NCBI GenBank assembly: GCA_947492885.1
Contig: CANLPK010000007.1
Location: 1 to 60,187 of the forward strand
Direction of reading: 5' to 3'
DNA from: Bacteroidota bacterium
GTDB lineage: Bacteria > Bacteroidota > Bacteroidia > UKL13-3
Length of the DNA stretch: 60,187 nt
This document shows positions 38,059 to 46,868 of this stretch, in pieces (the first letter of the stretch is position 1; every line of letters begins with the position of its first letter). The notes under the pieces are model-generated. The model made no database searches and had not been told where the DNA came from. It worked only from the letters and a program-made list of their open reading frames with translations. Made by a program: the position numbers and the translations under genes.

Positions 38059-39390
38059 ATGAACATACTTAAAATAAAATTCGTCTGGGTGATCACCATC
38101 GCTGTATTAACATTAGGCTATTTAGCCAGTTGTACAAAAAACGATCAATACATTGGCCCTAAGGCTAAAGTTAGCGAAACTACCTTAATCTCTAAAAAGG
38201 TAACTACTGGTCCTACAGTTGATGGCACTGTTGATGCTGCATGGAATGATGCTGCTAAAATTACAGTAAGCCCACAAGTGCCTGATCCGGGTAATGCAAT
38301 GTTTACTGGTTATATTGGAGAAAATTATTCAACAACCATGCGTTCGATGTATGATAACCAATATATTTATTTTCTAGTAGAAGTTGTAGATAATACGAAG
38401 AGTTTCAAAGCTTCTCCATGGTATTTTAACGCTACAACTAAACGTTGGGCACAAGAATCAAATGCAAGAACATTTGATCCAAGTGGAGTCCTAATTAGAG
38501 AGGGATACGGTGAAGATAAATTGGCATTTTTATGGAATATTGACAATTCAACAGCCAAATTTACTTCTCAAACTTGTTATTCAAGTTGTCATATTTTCAC
38601 TCCTTACTTGAACTATGCAGTAACTCCGCCAGCCATGAAATCAAATTCAGGTAGTGGTAACCATTACACTAATGGAGCAAACGAAAAAATAGATATGTGG
38701 TGGGCGCATCCTGGAAGAGGATTGGTTTATAATATTATGGATGATAATTACCAAGATTGGGCAGGTGGTCCTAATGTAACTAGCCTAGTAGGTGGATCAG
38801 GAAATGGTCGCCATTTTGATGATTTAGTAGTTTCTGGTGCTTCTACAACTTGGCCAAATGCTCCAACCTACACTGCAGATGCAACTCAAGGTTCATTAAC
38901 TAACAGACAAAGTTTGAAATTAAATGATACAGGTGTTGTTATAACTGTGCCATTTTGGGTTGTTCCAAATGCAACCAATAGTGAGTACATTTTAGCATCT
39001 GATACCCTTGCAGGAGGCATTGCACGTAAAGTTACCAAAGTGGATTTGGATGGAGTTCTATATTATAATGGTGGAACCATTGATCCAAATGTAGGAACCG
39101 ATTATCAACGTCTTGGTACCACTGCTAAAAGTCCAATTGGTTCTAAATGTTTCCCAAGTTTAGTATTAGCTCCAGTATTAAGAGGACGTGCTGATATAAC
39201 ATGTTATACTACTTATACAGGTTCAGGATGGGTATATGAAATTAAACGTTTGTTGAAAACTGCTGATGTTTTAAAACAAGATGTTGACTTTTCTAGCCTA
39301 GAAGATCAACCTTTCGGGATTGCCTACTTTAATCAATCAAATTATCAACATGGTATTAAACCAAATTTAATGTTGAAATTCGAGAAATAG
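38059..39390 (+). CDS. Lipoprotein with ethylbenzene-dehydrogenase-related (EB_dh) heme domain and CXXCH motif
   Basis: Lipobox LASC; GPTVDGTVDAAWNDAAKITVSPQVP (EB_dh-like start); CYSSCH heme c motif. Confidence 0.75.
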   Translation: MNILKIKFVWVITIAVLTLGYLASCTKNDQYIGPKAKVSETTLISKKVTTGPTVDGTVDAAWNDAAKITVSPQVPDPGNAMFTGYIGENYSTTMRSMYDNQYIYFLVEVVDNTKSFKASPWYFNATTKRWAQESNARTFDPSGVLIREGYGEDKLAFLWNIDNSTAKFTSQTCYSSCHIFTPYLNYAVTPPAMKSNSGSGNHYTNGANEKIDMWWAHPGRGLVYNIMDDNYQDWAGGPNVTSLVGGSGNGRHFDDLVVSGASTTWPNAPTYTADATQGSLTNRQSLKLNDTGVVITVPFWVVPNATNSEYILASDTLAGGIARKVTKVDLDGVLYYNGGTIDPNVGTDYQRLGTTAKSPIGSKCFPSLVLAPVLRGRADITCYTTYTGSGWVYEIKRLLKTADVLKQDVDFSSLEDQPFGIAYFNQSNYQHGIKPNLMLKFEK

Positions 39391-39431
39391 CCTCTGGCAT
39401 CTTTTCCATTAATCATTTAAAAAAAAAGATC

Positions 39432-39830
39432 ATGTCAAAGAAAATAATAGCTATAACACTAATACTGGTTACACTAAGTTTGGTTCTGTTTACCAGCTGT
39501 TATAAAGTAACAACCTTGACCGTGGCGAATACTGCTGAAATTACCGAGGATGTTAGTTTTTCAAAAGATTTGGCACCTCTTTATGCAGCAAGTTGCTCTG
39601 TAAGTGGTTGCCATAGTAGTGGTGGGATAAAACCCGACCTCTCGCCTGAAAAACTTTACTCATCCTTGGTAGAAGGTAACTACGTGAATGTTGATGAACC
39701 GGAGAAAAGTTCAGTATATCTCTCCCTTACTGGAAATGGCAAAGTATCAATGCCTGTGGGTACTAATAACCCTTCCAACATTAATAATTTGATGTTGGCT
39801 TGGATCAAACAAGGCGCTAAAAACAATTAA
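39432..39830 (+). CDS. Small lipoprotein, c-type cytochrome-like with CX4CH motif
   Basis: Lipobox FTSC; LAPLYAASCSVSGCHSSGGIKPDLSPEKLYSSL; C-terminal VSMPVGTNN...LMLAWIKQGAKNN. Confidence 0.7.
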   Translation: MSKKIIAITLILVTLSLVLFTSCYKVTTLTVANTAEITEDVSFSKDLAPLYAASCSVSGCHSSGGIKPDLSPEKLYSSLVEGNYVNVDEPEKSSVYLSLTGNGKVSMPVGTNNPSNINNLMLAWIKQGAKNN

Positions 39831-39841
39831 AAAATATCATC

Positions 39842-40789
39842 ATGACAAAATTTAAAAAATATCTTCAATTTATGATGTTGCCTGCCAGCATATGCTTATT
39901 CCTCTTATTAAGCATAGGAACTATGGCACAGGACAGCACTGCGGTTCCAAGTAAGAAACCAGTTAAGAACACTTTTGAGAGCAATTGGGTGCTCGACAAT
40001 CAAAGTGTAATGGTACCTATAAAAGGCACTCTAGAAATGGACATGCAACACCGTTTTGGAACTGTTAGAAATGGTTTCAAAGACTTTTACGGAATTTATG
40101 CTCCTTCAAATATTCGTATCGGATTTAGCTATGTTCCTATGGAAAAACTACAATTTGGCTTTGGTTTTACTAAAGAAAGATTACAACTTGACTTAAATGC
40201 CAAGTATGCTATCCTGAAGCAAACCAAAGGAGGAATACCGGTAAGTATTACCTATTTTGTGAATACTGTAATTGAGACTACCCCTGATAAAGATAATTTA
40301 ATTTATGTAACTGGTGGTGATCGTATGTCGTATTTTCATCAATTAATTATTGCTTCAAAAATTACTGATAAAATATCATTACAAGTATCTCCAAGCATTT
40401 CACATTATAATAATGTAGAGGGTGTTTTAGATGCAGACGGTATCGTTCAACGTAATATGAAAAATGATCATGTGGCTATTGCATTCATGGGTCGTTACAA
40501 AGTATCAGATAAGATGAATGTGTTAATTAATTACGATCAACCAATTACCCAACATCCTGGATTGAAGAAAAACACAAATCCTAATCCGAATTTGAGCGTT
40601 GGAGTTGAATTTGTAACAAGTGCACATGCATTCCAATTGATTTTTGGTAACTACCAAGGAATTACTCCTCAAAGCAATAATTACTTTAACCATAATGCTC
40701 CTTTCAAATACACTACTGCCGATGGTACTGAAATGAAAGGTGGAATGTTCTTAATAGGCTTTAACATAACCAGACTTTGGAATTTATAA
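39842..40789 (+). CDS. DUF5777-like outer-membrane beta-barrel
   Basis: Signal peptide; VKNTFESNWVLDNQSVMVPIKGTLEMDMQHRFGTVRNGFKDFYGIYAPSNIRIGFSYVP; ends NITRLWNL. Paralog of 43282-44193. Confidence 0.75.
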   Translation: MTKFKKYLQFMMLPASICLFLLLSIGTMAQDSTAVPSKKPVKNTFESNWVLDNQSVMVPIKGTLEMDMQHRFGTVRNGFKDFYGIYAPSNIRIGFSYVPMEKLQFGFGFTKERLQLDLNAKYAILKQTKGGIPVSITYFVNTVIETTPDKDNLIYVTGGDRMSYFHQLIIASKITDKISLQVSPSISHYNNVEGVLDADGIVQRNMKNDHVAIAFMGRYKVSDKMNVLINYDQPITQHPGLKKNTNPNPNLSVGVEFVTSAHAFQLIFGNYQGITPQSNNYFNHNAPFKYTTADGTEMKGGMFLIGFNITRLWNL

Positions 40790-40869
40790 ATTGGAACGGT
40801 TTTGGCTATTAACATTTCAGAAATCTAATTTATTTATTTTAGCATACTTTAAAATTATTATCACTCAAA

Positions 40870-41283
40870 ATGAAAAGCAAATTATTCACCGCTGTATTCA
40901 TCCTATTTGCCTCAACTCTTATATTAGTGGCAACTTCAGGATTTAAACCTTCACAAGGAAAGCCTTGGCCAGTTCCCGACAAAAATGCAAAAATGGCTAA
41001 TCCCGTAAAATCTTCTGCAACTTCAATCGCTGAAGGTAAAGCATTGTGGGTTAAACATTGTCAATCATGTCATGGAAAAACAGGTAAAGGTGATGGAACT
41101 AAAGCAGCTTCATTGAAAACTGAACCTGGAAATTTCGTAACTCCTGCTTTCCAAAAGCAAAGCGATGGTACTTTGTTCTATAAGGTTTCTGAAGGAAGAG
41201 AAGACATGCCTAGCTTCAAGAAAAAAATTCCAGATACAGAAGAAATCTGGAGCTTGGTGGTTTACATGAGAACTCTTAAATAA
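40870..41283 (+). CDS. Monoheme cytochrome c
   Basis: AEGKALWVKHCQSCHGKTGKGDGTKAASLKTEPGNF ... DMPSFKKKIPDTEEIWSLVVYMRTLK. Confidence 0.9.
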   Translation: MKSKLFTAVFILFASTLILVATSGFKPSQGKPWPVPDKNAKMANPVKSSATSIAEGKALWVKHCQSCHGKTGKGDGTKAASLKTEPGNFVTPAFQKQSDGTLFYKVSEGREDMPSFKKKIPDTEEIWSLVVYMRTLK

Positions 41284-41304
41284 GAAGTATTTCAAGATTT
41301 TTCC

Positions 41305-41338
41305 AAACCCCACTCATAAATTGAGTGGGGTTTTTTAT
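41305..41338 (+). terminator. Rho-independent terminator
   Basis: AAACCCCACTCA-taaat-TGAGTGGGGTTT followed by TTT. Confidence 0.9.
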
Positions 41339-41442
41339 TTTATATTGCTACTATTAAACCTTTCCCATGTATCAATTCCACATCTATGATATTCATTGAA
41401 TTTTCTTAATTTCGAATCATTAGATATCAAACTCATTTAAAA

Positions 41443-41955
41443 ATGTCTCCAAAAACACTATTCACGATAATCATAAAAATTTTTGGCCTTTGGATGATTT
41501 TTTCAATTCTTGAAATTATCCCTCAGGTGCTAGCTACATTACCTATGTTTATTGCCAATGGAGGAATTAATATTAATTCATCTTTGATAATAATGATTCT
41601 AATTCCAGTCTTCTATATCTTAATTATTTGGTTTTTACTATTTAAGTCTGAATTAATCATACGTTATTTGTCGCTCGACAAACATTTTGAACACGAACAT
41701 CTCCAATTTCAATTTACTGCAGCTGAAATACTTCGGGTGGTCATATTAATTATTGGAGGATTATTAATTTTAGAGTCCATTCCTAAATTAATTGAACAAG
41801 GCATTACTTACGTTCAAAAAGATGCCTCCCAAAGCTATTTACCTTATTCGGGTTATTCAGAGCTAAGAATATTAATTTCAAAAATGTTTTTAGGGTTAAT
41901 ATTAATCTATTTTAATAGTTCACTGTGCCAATTGATTTCCAAGAAGCCTGAGTAA
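41443..41955 (+). CDS. Hypothetical membrane protein (about 4 TM)
   Basis: Hydrophobic segments IFGLWMIFSILEIIPQVLATL, SLIIMILIPVFYILIIWFLLF; TAATTTCG box at 41407-41414. Confidence 0.65.
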   Translation: MSPKTLFTIIIKIFGLWMIFSILEIIPQVLATLPMFIANGGININSSLIIMILIPVFYILIIWFLLFKSELIIRYLSLDKHFEHEHLQFQFTAAEILRVVILIIGGLLILESIPKLIEQGITYVQKDASQSYLPYSGYSELRILISKMFLGLILIYFNSSLCQLISKKPE

Positions 41956-42061
41956 TGATAGAATTGTTGAAGTTTCTATTGTAATTACGAGAATAGAATA
42001 TACAAAAAATGATTTAAGTTACGTAACATAAGTTACATGATGACGTTTATCATTTAAAATT

Positions 42062-42075
42062 ATGACGGGTGTCAT
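42062..42075. promoter_or_regulatory. Candidate CRP/FNR-type operator ATGACGGGTGTCAT
   Basis: ATGAC-N4-GTCAT perfect palindrome arms centred 34 bp upstream of -7 box TACCTTTG (42099-42106). Confidence 0.65.
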
Positions 42076-42098
42076 TGAACGGGTGTAATTCGTGACCT

Positions 42099-42106
42099 TA
42101 CCTTTG
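42099..42106 (+). promoter_or_regulatory. -7 promoter box TACCTTTG for the YceI/cytochrome/barrel operon
   Basis: TACCTTTG matches TAnnTTTG. Confidence 0.6.
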
Positions 42107-42145
42107 AGTCGTTAATATAATAATTAATTCTAATCTCAATACATC

Positions 42146-42835
42146 ATGAACTTCTCAATCAAATCTCGCATCTTGCCTTTGGCAATCTTTTTATTCGGTA
42201 CTTTAGCATATATGGCTAGTTGCCGTAAAACAGATGACCCAGCCGTTGTTACACCTCCAACCATTACTCGTGGCACTGAAAATGTAACACTTACTAACAC
42301 CAAAACTACCTTCGATAAATCACACGGTAACGTGAATTGGTCAACTTCATACTTGGGAGCACTATCTCAATTAACTGGTCGATTCAACTCTTTTGGAATG
42401 ACCACCTTCAATTTTGAAGAATCAAATCCAGCTGCAATTAATTTCGAATCGTGGGTATACATTAATACAGTTAATACTAGCGAGCCAGGACGTGATTATG
42501 GTTGCCTTCAAACTACTTTTGGTGTAGATACTACCATGAGAGAACAAGCAGCGAATAAGGCGATTATTAAATCAAAAAGTGTTACTTATAGTACCACTGA
42601 CAAAGGTTATATCGTTAAGTTTGATTTCACTTTCCATGGTGTAACTAAAGAATTAACTGGTAAATTGAATTACTCAGGACATACTACCACTGGTACTGGT
42701 GCTACTTTAAAAGATGTTTATGGATTTACCTTCGACTTCCAATTCTTGGCTAAAACTGATTTCTTAATTACCTCTACTAATATCGCCGACTTAATTGATA
42801 TTAAATGTGATGCAATCTTCAGAAAAGTTCAATAA
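42146..42835 (+). CDS. YceI-like lipoprotein
   Basis: Lipobox MASC; NTKTTFDKSHGNVNWSTSYLGALSQLTGRFNSFGMTTFNFEESNPAAINFESWVYINTVNTSEPGRD. Confidence 0.75.
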   Translation: MNFSIKSRILPLAIFLFGTLAYMASCRKTDDPAVVTPPTITRGTENVTLTNTKTTFDKSHGNVNWSTSYLGALSQLTGRFNSFGMTTFNFEESNPAAINFESWVYINTVNTSEPGRDYGCLQTTFGVDTTMREQAANKAIIKSKSVTYSTTDKGYIVKFDFTFHGVTKELTGKLNYSGHTTTGTGATLKDVYGFTFDFQFLAKTDFLITSTNIADLIDIKCDAIFRKVQ

Positions 42836-42878
42836 TTAAATTGATTTTTTATATAAGATTTTTCATACAATTATTATC

Positions 42879-43262
42879 ATGAAATTAAAGATATTCATAA
42901 TACTATTAGGTGCTCTTGTAACAATCGGGTTATCCGGTTGTTACAAAGACATCAATGATCCTGGAGATCCGCTAGCCCCACCGGCAGCGGTTAGCTTCAG
43001 CGGAGAACTCCTTCCTATGTTTACTGCTAATTGCGCTACCGCTGGTTGCCATGATGCAGTTCCTTCACACAAACCTTCACTTACTGCTGAAAACGCTTAC
43101 AAAGCATTGAAAAATGGCGGATTTATCGATCCGTTTGAACCCACCAATAGCATTATTTATAGTGTTGTTAAATCGGGTGAAATGCCTCCAAGTGGCCCTT
43201 TAAAAGCAACTAAAGTGAAAATGATTCTTGACTGGATTCGTAATGGTGCCCCAAACAACTAA
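42879..43262 (+). CDS. Small lipoprotein, c-type cytochrome-like with CX4CH motif
   Basis: Lipobox LSGC; LLPMFTANCATAGCHDAVPSHKPSLTAENAYKALKNGG; C-terminal MILDWIRNGAPNN. Paralog of 39432-39830. Confidence 0.72.
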   Translation: MKLKIFIILLGALVTIGLSGCYKDINDPGDPLAPPAAVSFSGELLPMFTANCATAGCHDAVPSHKPSLTAENAYKALKNGGFIDPFEPTNSIIYSVVKSGEMPPSGPLKATKVKMILDWIRNGAPNN

Positions 43263-43281
43263 TTTTTAATCTACACTTATT

Positions 43282-44193
43282 ATGAACCAGAAAATTAATA
43301 CCGTACAAACATGGATGCAAAAACTATCTCTTTTTGCTCTTACGTTTCTTTTGCTGAATATTCCTGCATTTAGTCAGGACTCTACTACTACTACCGAAGC
43401 GCCTGTTAAGGCTAAACCAGTAAAAAACACTTTCGAAAGCATTTGGATCATCGACAATCAAACCGTGATGGTGCCTATCAAAGGAACTTTTGAAATGGAT
43501 ATCCTACACCGTTTTGGAATTATAAAAAATGGATATTCAGATCTTGCCGGACTATTCGCACCTTCTAATATTAGATTGGGGTTCGAATATGTCCCAATCA
43601 ATAATTTGATGCTTGGATTCTCTATCACCAAAGCCAATATGACATGGGAAGGATATGCTAAATATGCCATTCTAAAACAAACAAAAGGAATATATCCTGT
43701 TAGTGTTACTTACTTTGGTGATGTCTCTGTTGACTCCCGGGATAAAGACAATTTTATTCATTCATCTGATCGATTGATGTATTTTAATCAATTAATTATT
43801 GCTCGTAAAATAACTGAAAACTTCTCGTTACAATTGGCTCCAAGTCATACTCATGTAAATGTAGTAGATGGAGATTATGATTCCGGTAAATTATTGGGCA
43901 GTATGAACCACAATCACTTTGCTTTGGGCGTTTCGGGTAGATATAGAATTAAATCGGCGATGGCAGTACTTGTAAATTATGATCAACCGCTTACGCAACA
44001 CCGCAAAAACAATCCTCAACCAAACCTTTCGTTGGGAATTGAATTCACTACCAGTTCTCATGCTTTCCAAATATTCTTAGGTAATTACAACTCAATTACA
44101 CCTCAAAGAAATAATTATTTCAATAAAAATGATTTCTCTGATTTTCAACAATATTTAATCGGGTTTAATATTACTCGCTTATTTAATTTTTAA
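43282..44193 (+). CDS. DUF5777-like outer-membrane beta-barrel
   Basis: VKNTFESIWIIDNQTVMVPIKGTFEMDILHRFGIIKNGYSDLAGLFAPSNIRLGFEYVP; ends NITRLFNF. Confidence 0.75.
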   Translation: MNQKINTVQTWMQKLSLFALTFLLLNIPAFSQDSTTTTEAPVKAKPVKNTFESIWIIDNQTVMVPIKGTFEMDILHRFGIIKNGYSDLAGLFAPSNIRLGFEYVPINNLMLGFSITKANMTWEGYAKYAILKQTKGIYPVSVTYFGDVSVDSRDKDNFIHSSDRLMYFNQLIIARKITENFSLQLAPSHTHVNVVDGDYDSGKLLGSMNHNHFALGVSGRYRIKSAMAVLVNYDQPLTQHRKNNPQPNLSLGIEFTTSSHAFQIFLGNYNSITPQRNNYFNKNDFSDFQQYLIGFNITRLFNF

Positions 44194-44256
44194 ATTACTA
44201 CTTTTGATTAAATACGTATAGATTGAATTTATTTACTACACTGTAAGATGTTCATA

Positions 44257-44287
44257 AAAACCCGGCCAGTGGATCGGCCGGGTTTTC
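44257..44287 (+). terminator. Rho-independent terminator
   Basis: AAAACCCGGCC-agtggatc-GGCCGGGTTTT. Confidence 0.85.
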
Positions 44288-44317
44288 TTATTTAATAAAA
44301 AAATTAGCCCAACAAAC

Positions 44318-44572
44318 ATGGATATGACCGACAAAATTCAAACCCGCAAAAAATTCATTGGCGCAGGCGTCACTGCGGCGGCAATGCTCACTGCACTACG
44401 TTTCTTTATTCCTGAAAAAAAGAAAGGAAATGAAACCGTAAAAATGCTCACTCAGGATGGCACACTTGTAGAAGTTGATGCCTCCAAGGTACAGGAAATT
44501 GAAAAACTTCTTTGTGTAAAGGGGAAGAAAATTAGTAACGAACAATTACAAAACTGGGTTTACCAAAAGTAA
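44318..44572 (+). CDS. Small exported or membrane-anchored protein related to the N-terminus of the downstream ferredoxin
   Basis: N-terminal TRKKFIGAGVTAAAMLTALRFF; VKMLTQDGTLVEVDASKV resembles VKLLSVNGEVIEIDKAF in 44604-45542. Confidence 0.65.
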   Translation: MDMTDKIQTRKKFIGAGVTAAAMLTALRFFIPEKKKGNETVKMLTQDGTLVEVDASKVQEIEKLLCVKGKKISNEQLQNWVYQK

Positions 44573-44603
44573 TTTAACCTCCCACTAAATTAATCATTCT
44601 AAA

Positions 44604-45542
44604 ATGGAAAATAAAGAAACCTCAAGAAGAAACTTCCTTGCCACTGCGCTCCTAGCTGGAGTTGCTGCCGGTTGTATTCCAAATAAAAATCCCTTTGAAG
44701 GATATGCTGAGGACGTTAAAGCTTCGGGTGAAAAAGTGAAGCTTTTATCAGTAAATGGCGAAGTCATTGAAATTGACAAAGCATTTTTAAAGCCAGTTCC
44801 CGATTTACCTCCTGTCTCAAATATTGAAGCAAGAAGAGGAATTGCTGGAAAGAAATTTGTAATGGTCATTGACCTCTCCCGCTGTAAAAATGTGAAAGCT
44901 TGCCAAACAGCTTGTAATCATATGCATTCAGTTCATCCAACTCAAAACTGGATTAAGGTGCTCGAAATGCAAGATGCTGATAAAACAGCTCCTTATTGGG
45001 AACCTACTACTTGTATGCATTGCGATGAACCTCCATGTGTGAAGGTTTGCCCTGTGGATGCGACCTTCAAACGTCAAGATGGTATTGTACTCATTGATAG
45101 TGATCGTTGTATTGGATGTCGCTTCTGTATGGCTGCATGCCCTTACTCTACTCGTGTTTTTAACTGGGAAGAGCCAGTGCTCACCAAAGAAGTGGCCGAA
45201 AAAGATTATTCATGCGAAACCAGTATGCCTCAAAAGAAAGGCACCGTAGGTAAATGTGATTTCTGTCCTGATATGACTCGCAGAGGTGAATTACCTCATT
45301 GCGTTTCTGCTTGCCCAAATGGGGTATTTATGTTTGGTGATATGATTCAAGATTCAGTTACCAATGGTGCTGAAACATTCCGTTTCAGCGAACTCATCAA
45401 GGATAAAGCGGGATATCGTTTAATGGAAGATTTAGGTACAAAACCTAGCGTTTATTACCTACCTCCAGTGAATCGTAATTTCCCTTTTGAATCTGGATTG
45501 GATAACGTAATTGAAGATGACAAAAAATTTAAATCAAACTAA
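44604..45542 (+). CDS. 4Fe-4S ferredoxin-type electron-transfer subunit (DMSO-reductase B-like), exported lipoprotein
   Basis: SRRNFLATALLAGVAAGC (Tat-like plus lipobox); CMHCDEPPCVKVCP, CIGCRFCMAACP, CDFCPDMTRRGELPHCVSACP. Confidence 0.88.
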   Translation: MENKETSRRNFLATALLAGVAAGCIPNKNPFEGYAEDVKASGEKVKLLSVNGEVIEIDKAFLKPVPDLPPVSNIEARRGIAGKKFVMVIDLSRCKNVKACQTACNHMHSVHPTQNWIKVLEMQDADKTAPYWEPTTCMHCDEPPCVKVCPVDATFKRQDGIVLIDSDRCIGCRFCMAACPYSTRVFNWEEPVLTKEVAEKDYSCETSMPQKKGTVGKCDFCPDMTRRGELPHCVSACPNGVFMFGDMIQDSVTNGAETFRFSELIKDKAGYRLMEDLGTKPSVYYLPPVNRNFPFESGLDNVIEDDKKFKSN

Positions 45543-45548
45543 AAGATC

Positions 45549-46868
45549 GTGAATAATTCAAACACACTTACAAGCGAACAAATTACCAGCGACTTGCTTC
45601 CTCAAAAATTTGGAAGCCGCGGAATGATTTGGACCGGTATATTGGTTCTCATTTGCGCCATTGGTGCATATGCCTATTACCGACAATTAAGATACGGATT
45701 GGTAGTTACCAATATGAGAGACTATGTTTCTTGGGGTATTTACATTTCCAATTTCGTATTCTTCGTAGCCATCAGTTTGGTGGGCTCACTCATTACAGCC
45801 ATTCTTCGTTTGGCCAATGTACATTGGGCAACTCCTTTAACTCGAATCGCAGAAATTATTGCTGTTTCTGCTATCGTTTTTGCTTCTCTCATCATTATCG
45901 TAGATATGGGTCGTCCAGAGCGTTTTTATAATTTGCTTTTACATGGCCGACTTCAATCACCGATTATTTGGGACGTTGTAGTAATTAGTACCTACTTCTT
46001 AATAAGCTTATTGTTATTATACTTCCCGTTGCTGCCCGACCTTAAAATTATGATAAATTTTAAAGAGAAAACCGGGAATGCTTTACATAAATTGTATCGC
46101 TTTCAGGGTTCTTTCTGGAAAGGTACTGCCGAACAATTTAAAATTAGTGAACGCTCTATTAATATACTTTGTATTATCATTATCCCAGTGGCGTTTTGTA
46201 TTCACACGGTGACTTCTTGGTTATTCGCAACAACCTACAGACCAGGATGGGATAGTACCAACTTTGGTGCTTATTTCATCTCAGGTGCATTCTTAGTGGG
46301 TTCGGGCGCTGTTGTAGTAGCGATGTATGTTTTTCGCAGATACTATCACCTCGAAAAATACATCACCGAAATGCATTTCGAAAAAATGGGTAAGGTGGTT
46401 GTGCTCTTAGCGTTATTGTATCTGTATTTTAATGTTAACGAATACTTAGTTCCTGCCTTCAAAATGAAAAAACCAGAAGAAGCACATCTAGATGAATTAT
46501 TTACTGGTGAATATGCTCCTCTCTTTTGGTTTGCAATTATGATTGGTATGATTATCCCAATCTTCATCCTCATCTTTAAGAAAGGCAGAAAACCATTACC
46601 AATGTTTATCGCAGGCATTATGGTTGTTGTGGGCGCATGGTTCAAACGTTACCTCATTGTAACTCCTACCTTATTGCATCCATTCCTTCCTATGAATGAT
46701 GTACCAGCAAGTTATCATCACTACTACCCAAGTTGGGAAGAGTGGGCCATCGCCATGGGTTCCTTAGCTGGAGCACTTTTGGTAATTACCTTTTTTGCAC
46801 GCATTTATCCAATTATTCCAATTCATGAAACCATTATTGAAAATGAAAAACCAGCACATCAGGAATAG
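45549..46868 (+). CDS. nrfD: NrfD/polysulfide-reductase-type membrane quinol dehydrogenase
   Basis: Many TM helices; DYVSWGIYISNFVFFVAISLVGSLITA, IVDMGRPERFYNLLLHGRLQSPIIWDVV, HTVTSWLFATTYRPGWDSTNFGAYF. Confidence 0.9.
   Translation: MNNSNTLTSEQITSDLLPQKFGSRGMIWTGILVLICAIGAYAYYRQLRYGLVVTNMRDYVSWGIYISNFVFFVAISLVGSLITAILRLANVHWATPLTRIAEIIAVSAIVFASLIIIVDMGRPERFYNLLLHGRLQSPIIWDVVVISTYFLISLLLLYFPLLPDLKIMINFKEKTGNALHKLYRFQGSFWKGTAEQFKISERSINILCIIIIPVAFCIHTVTSWLFATTYRPGWDSTNFGAYFISGAFLVGSGAVVVAMYVFRRYYHLEKYITEMHFEKMGKVVVLLALLYLYFNVNEYLVPAFKMKKPEEAHLDELFTGEYAPLFWFAIMIGMIIPIFILIFKKGRKPLPMFIAGIMVVVGAWFKRYLIVTPTLLHPFLPMNDVPASYHHYYPSWEEWAIAMGSLAGALLVITFFARIYPIIPIHETIIENEKPAHQE

Noticed and set aside
41371-41414. 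Promoter of the 41443 membrane-protein gene checked for the TGA-N6-TCA site
   Set aside because: A TAATTTCG box exists (41407-41414), but no TGA-N6-TCA lies 33-34 bp upstream. It serves as an informal negative control, so I do not assign this gene to the proposed regulon.
44199-44206. TACTTTTG box just after the 43282 barrel gene as a promoter for 44318 onward
   Set aside because: A strong terminator (44257-44287) lies between it and 44318, and there is no palindrome at the expected spacing. Promoter of the FeS/NrfD operon left unassigned.
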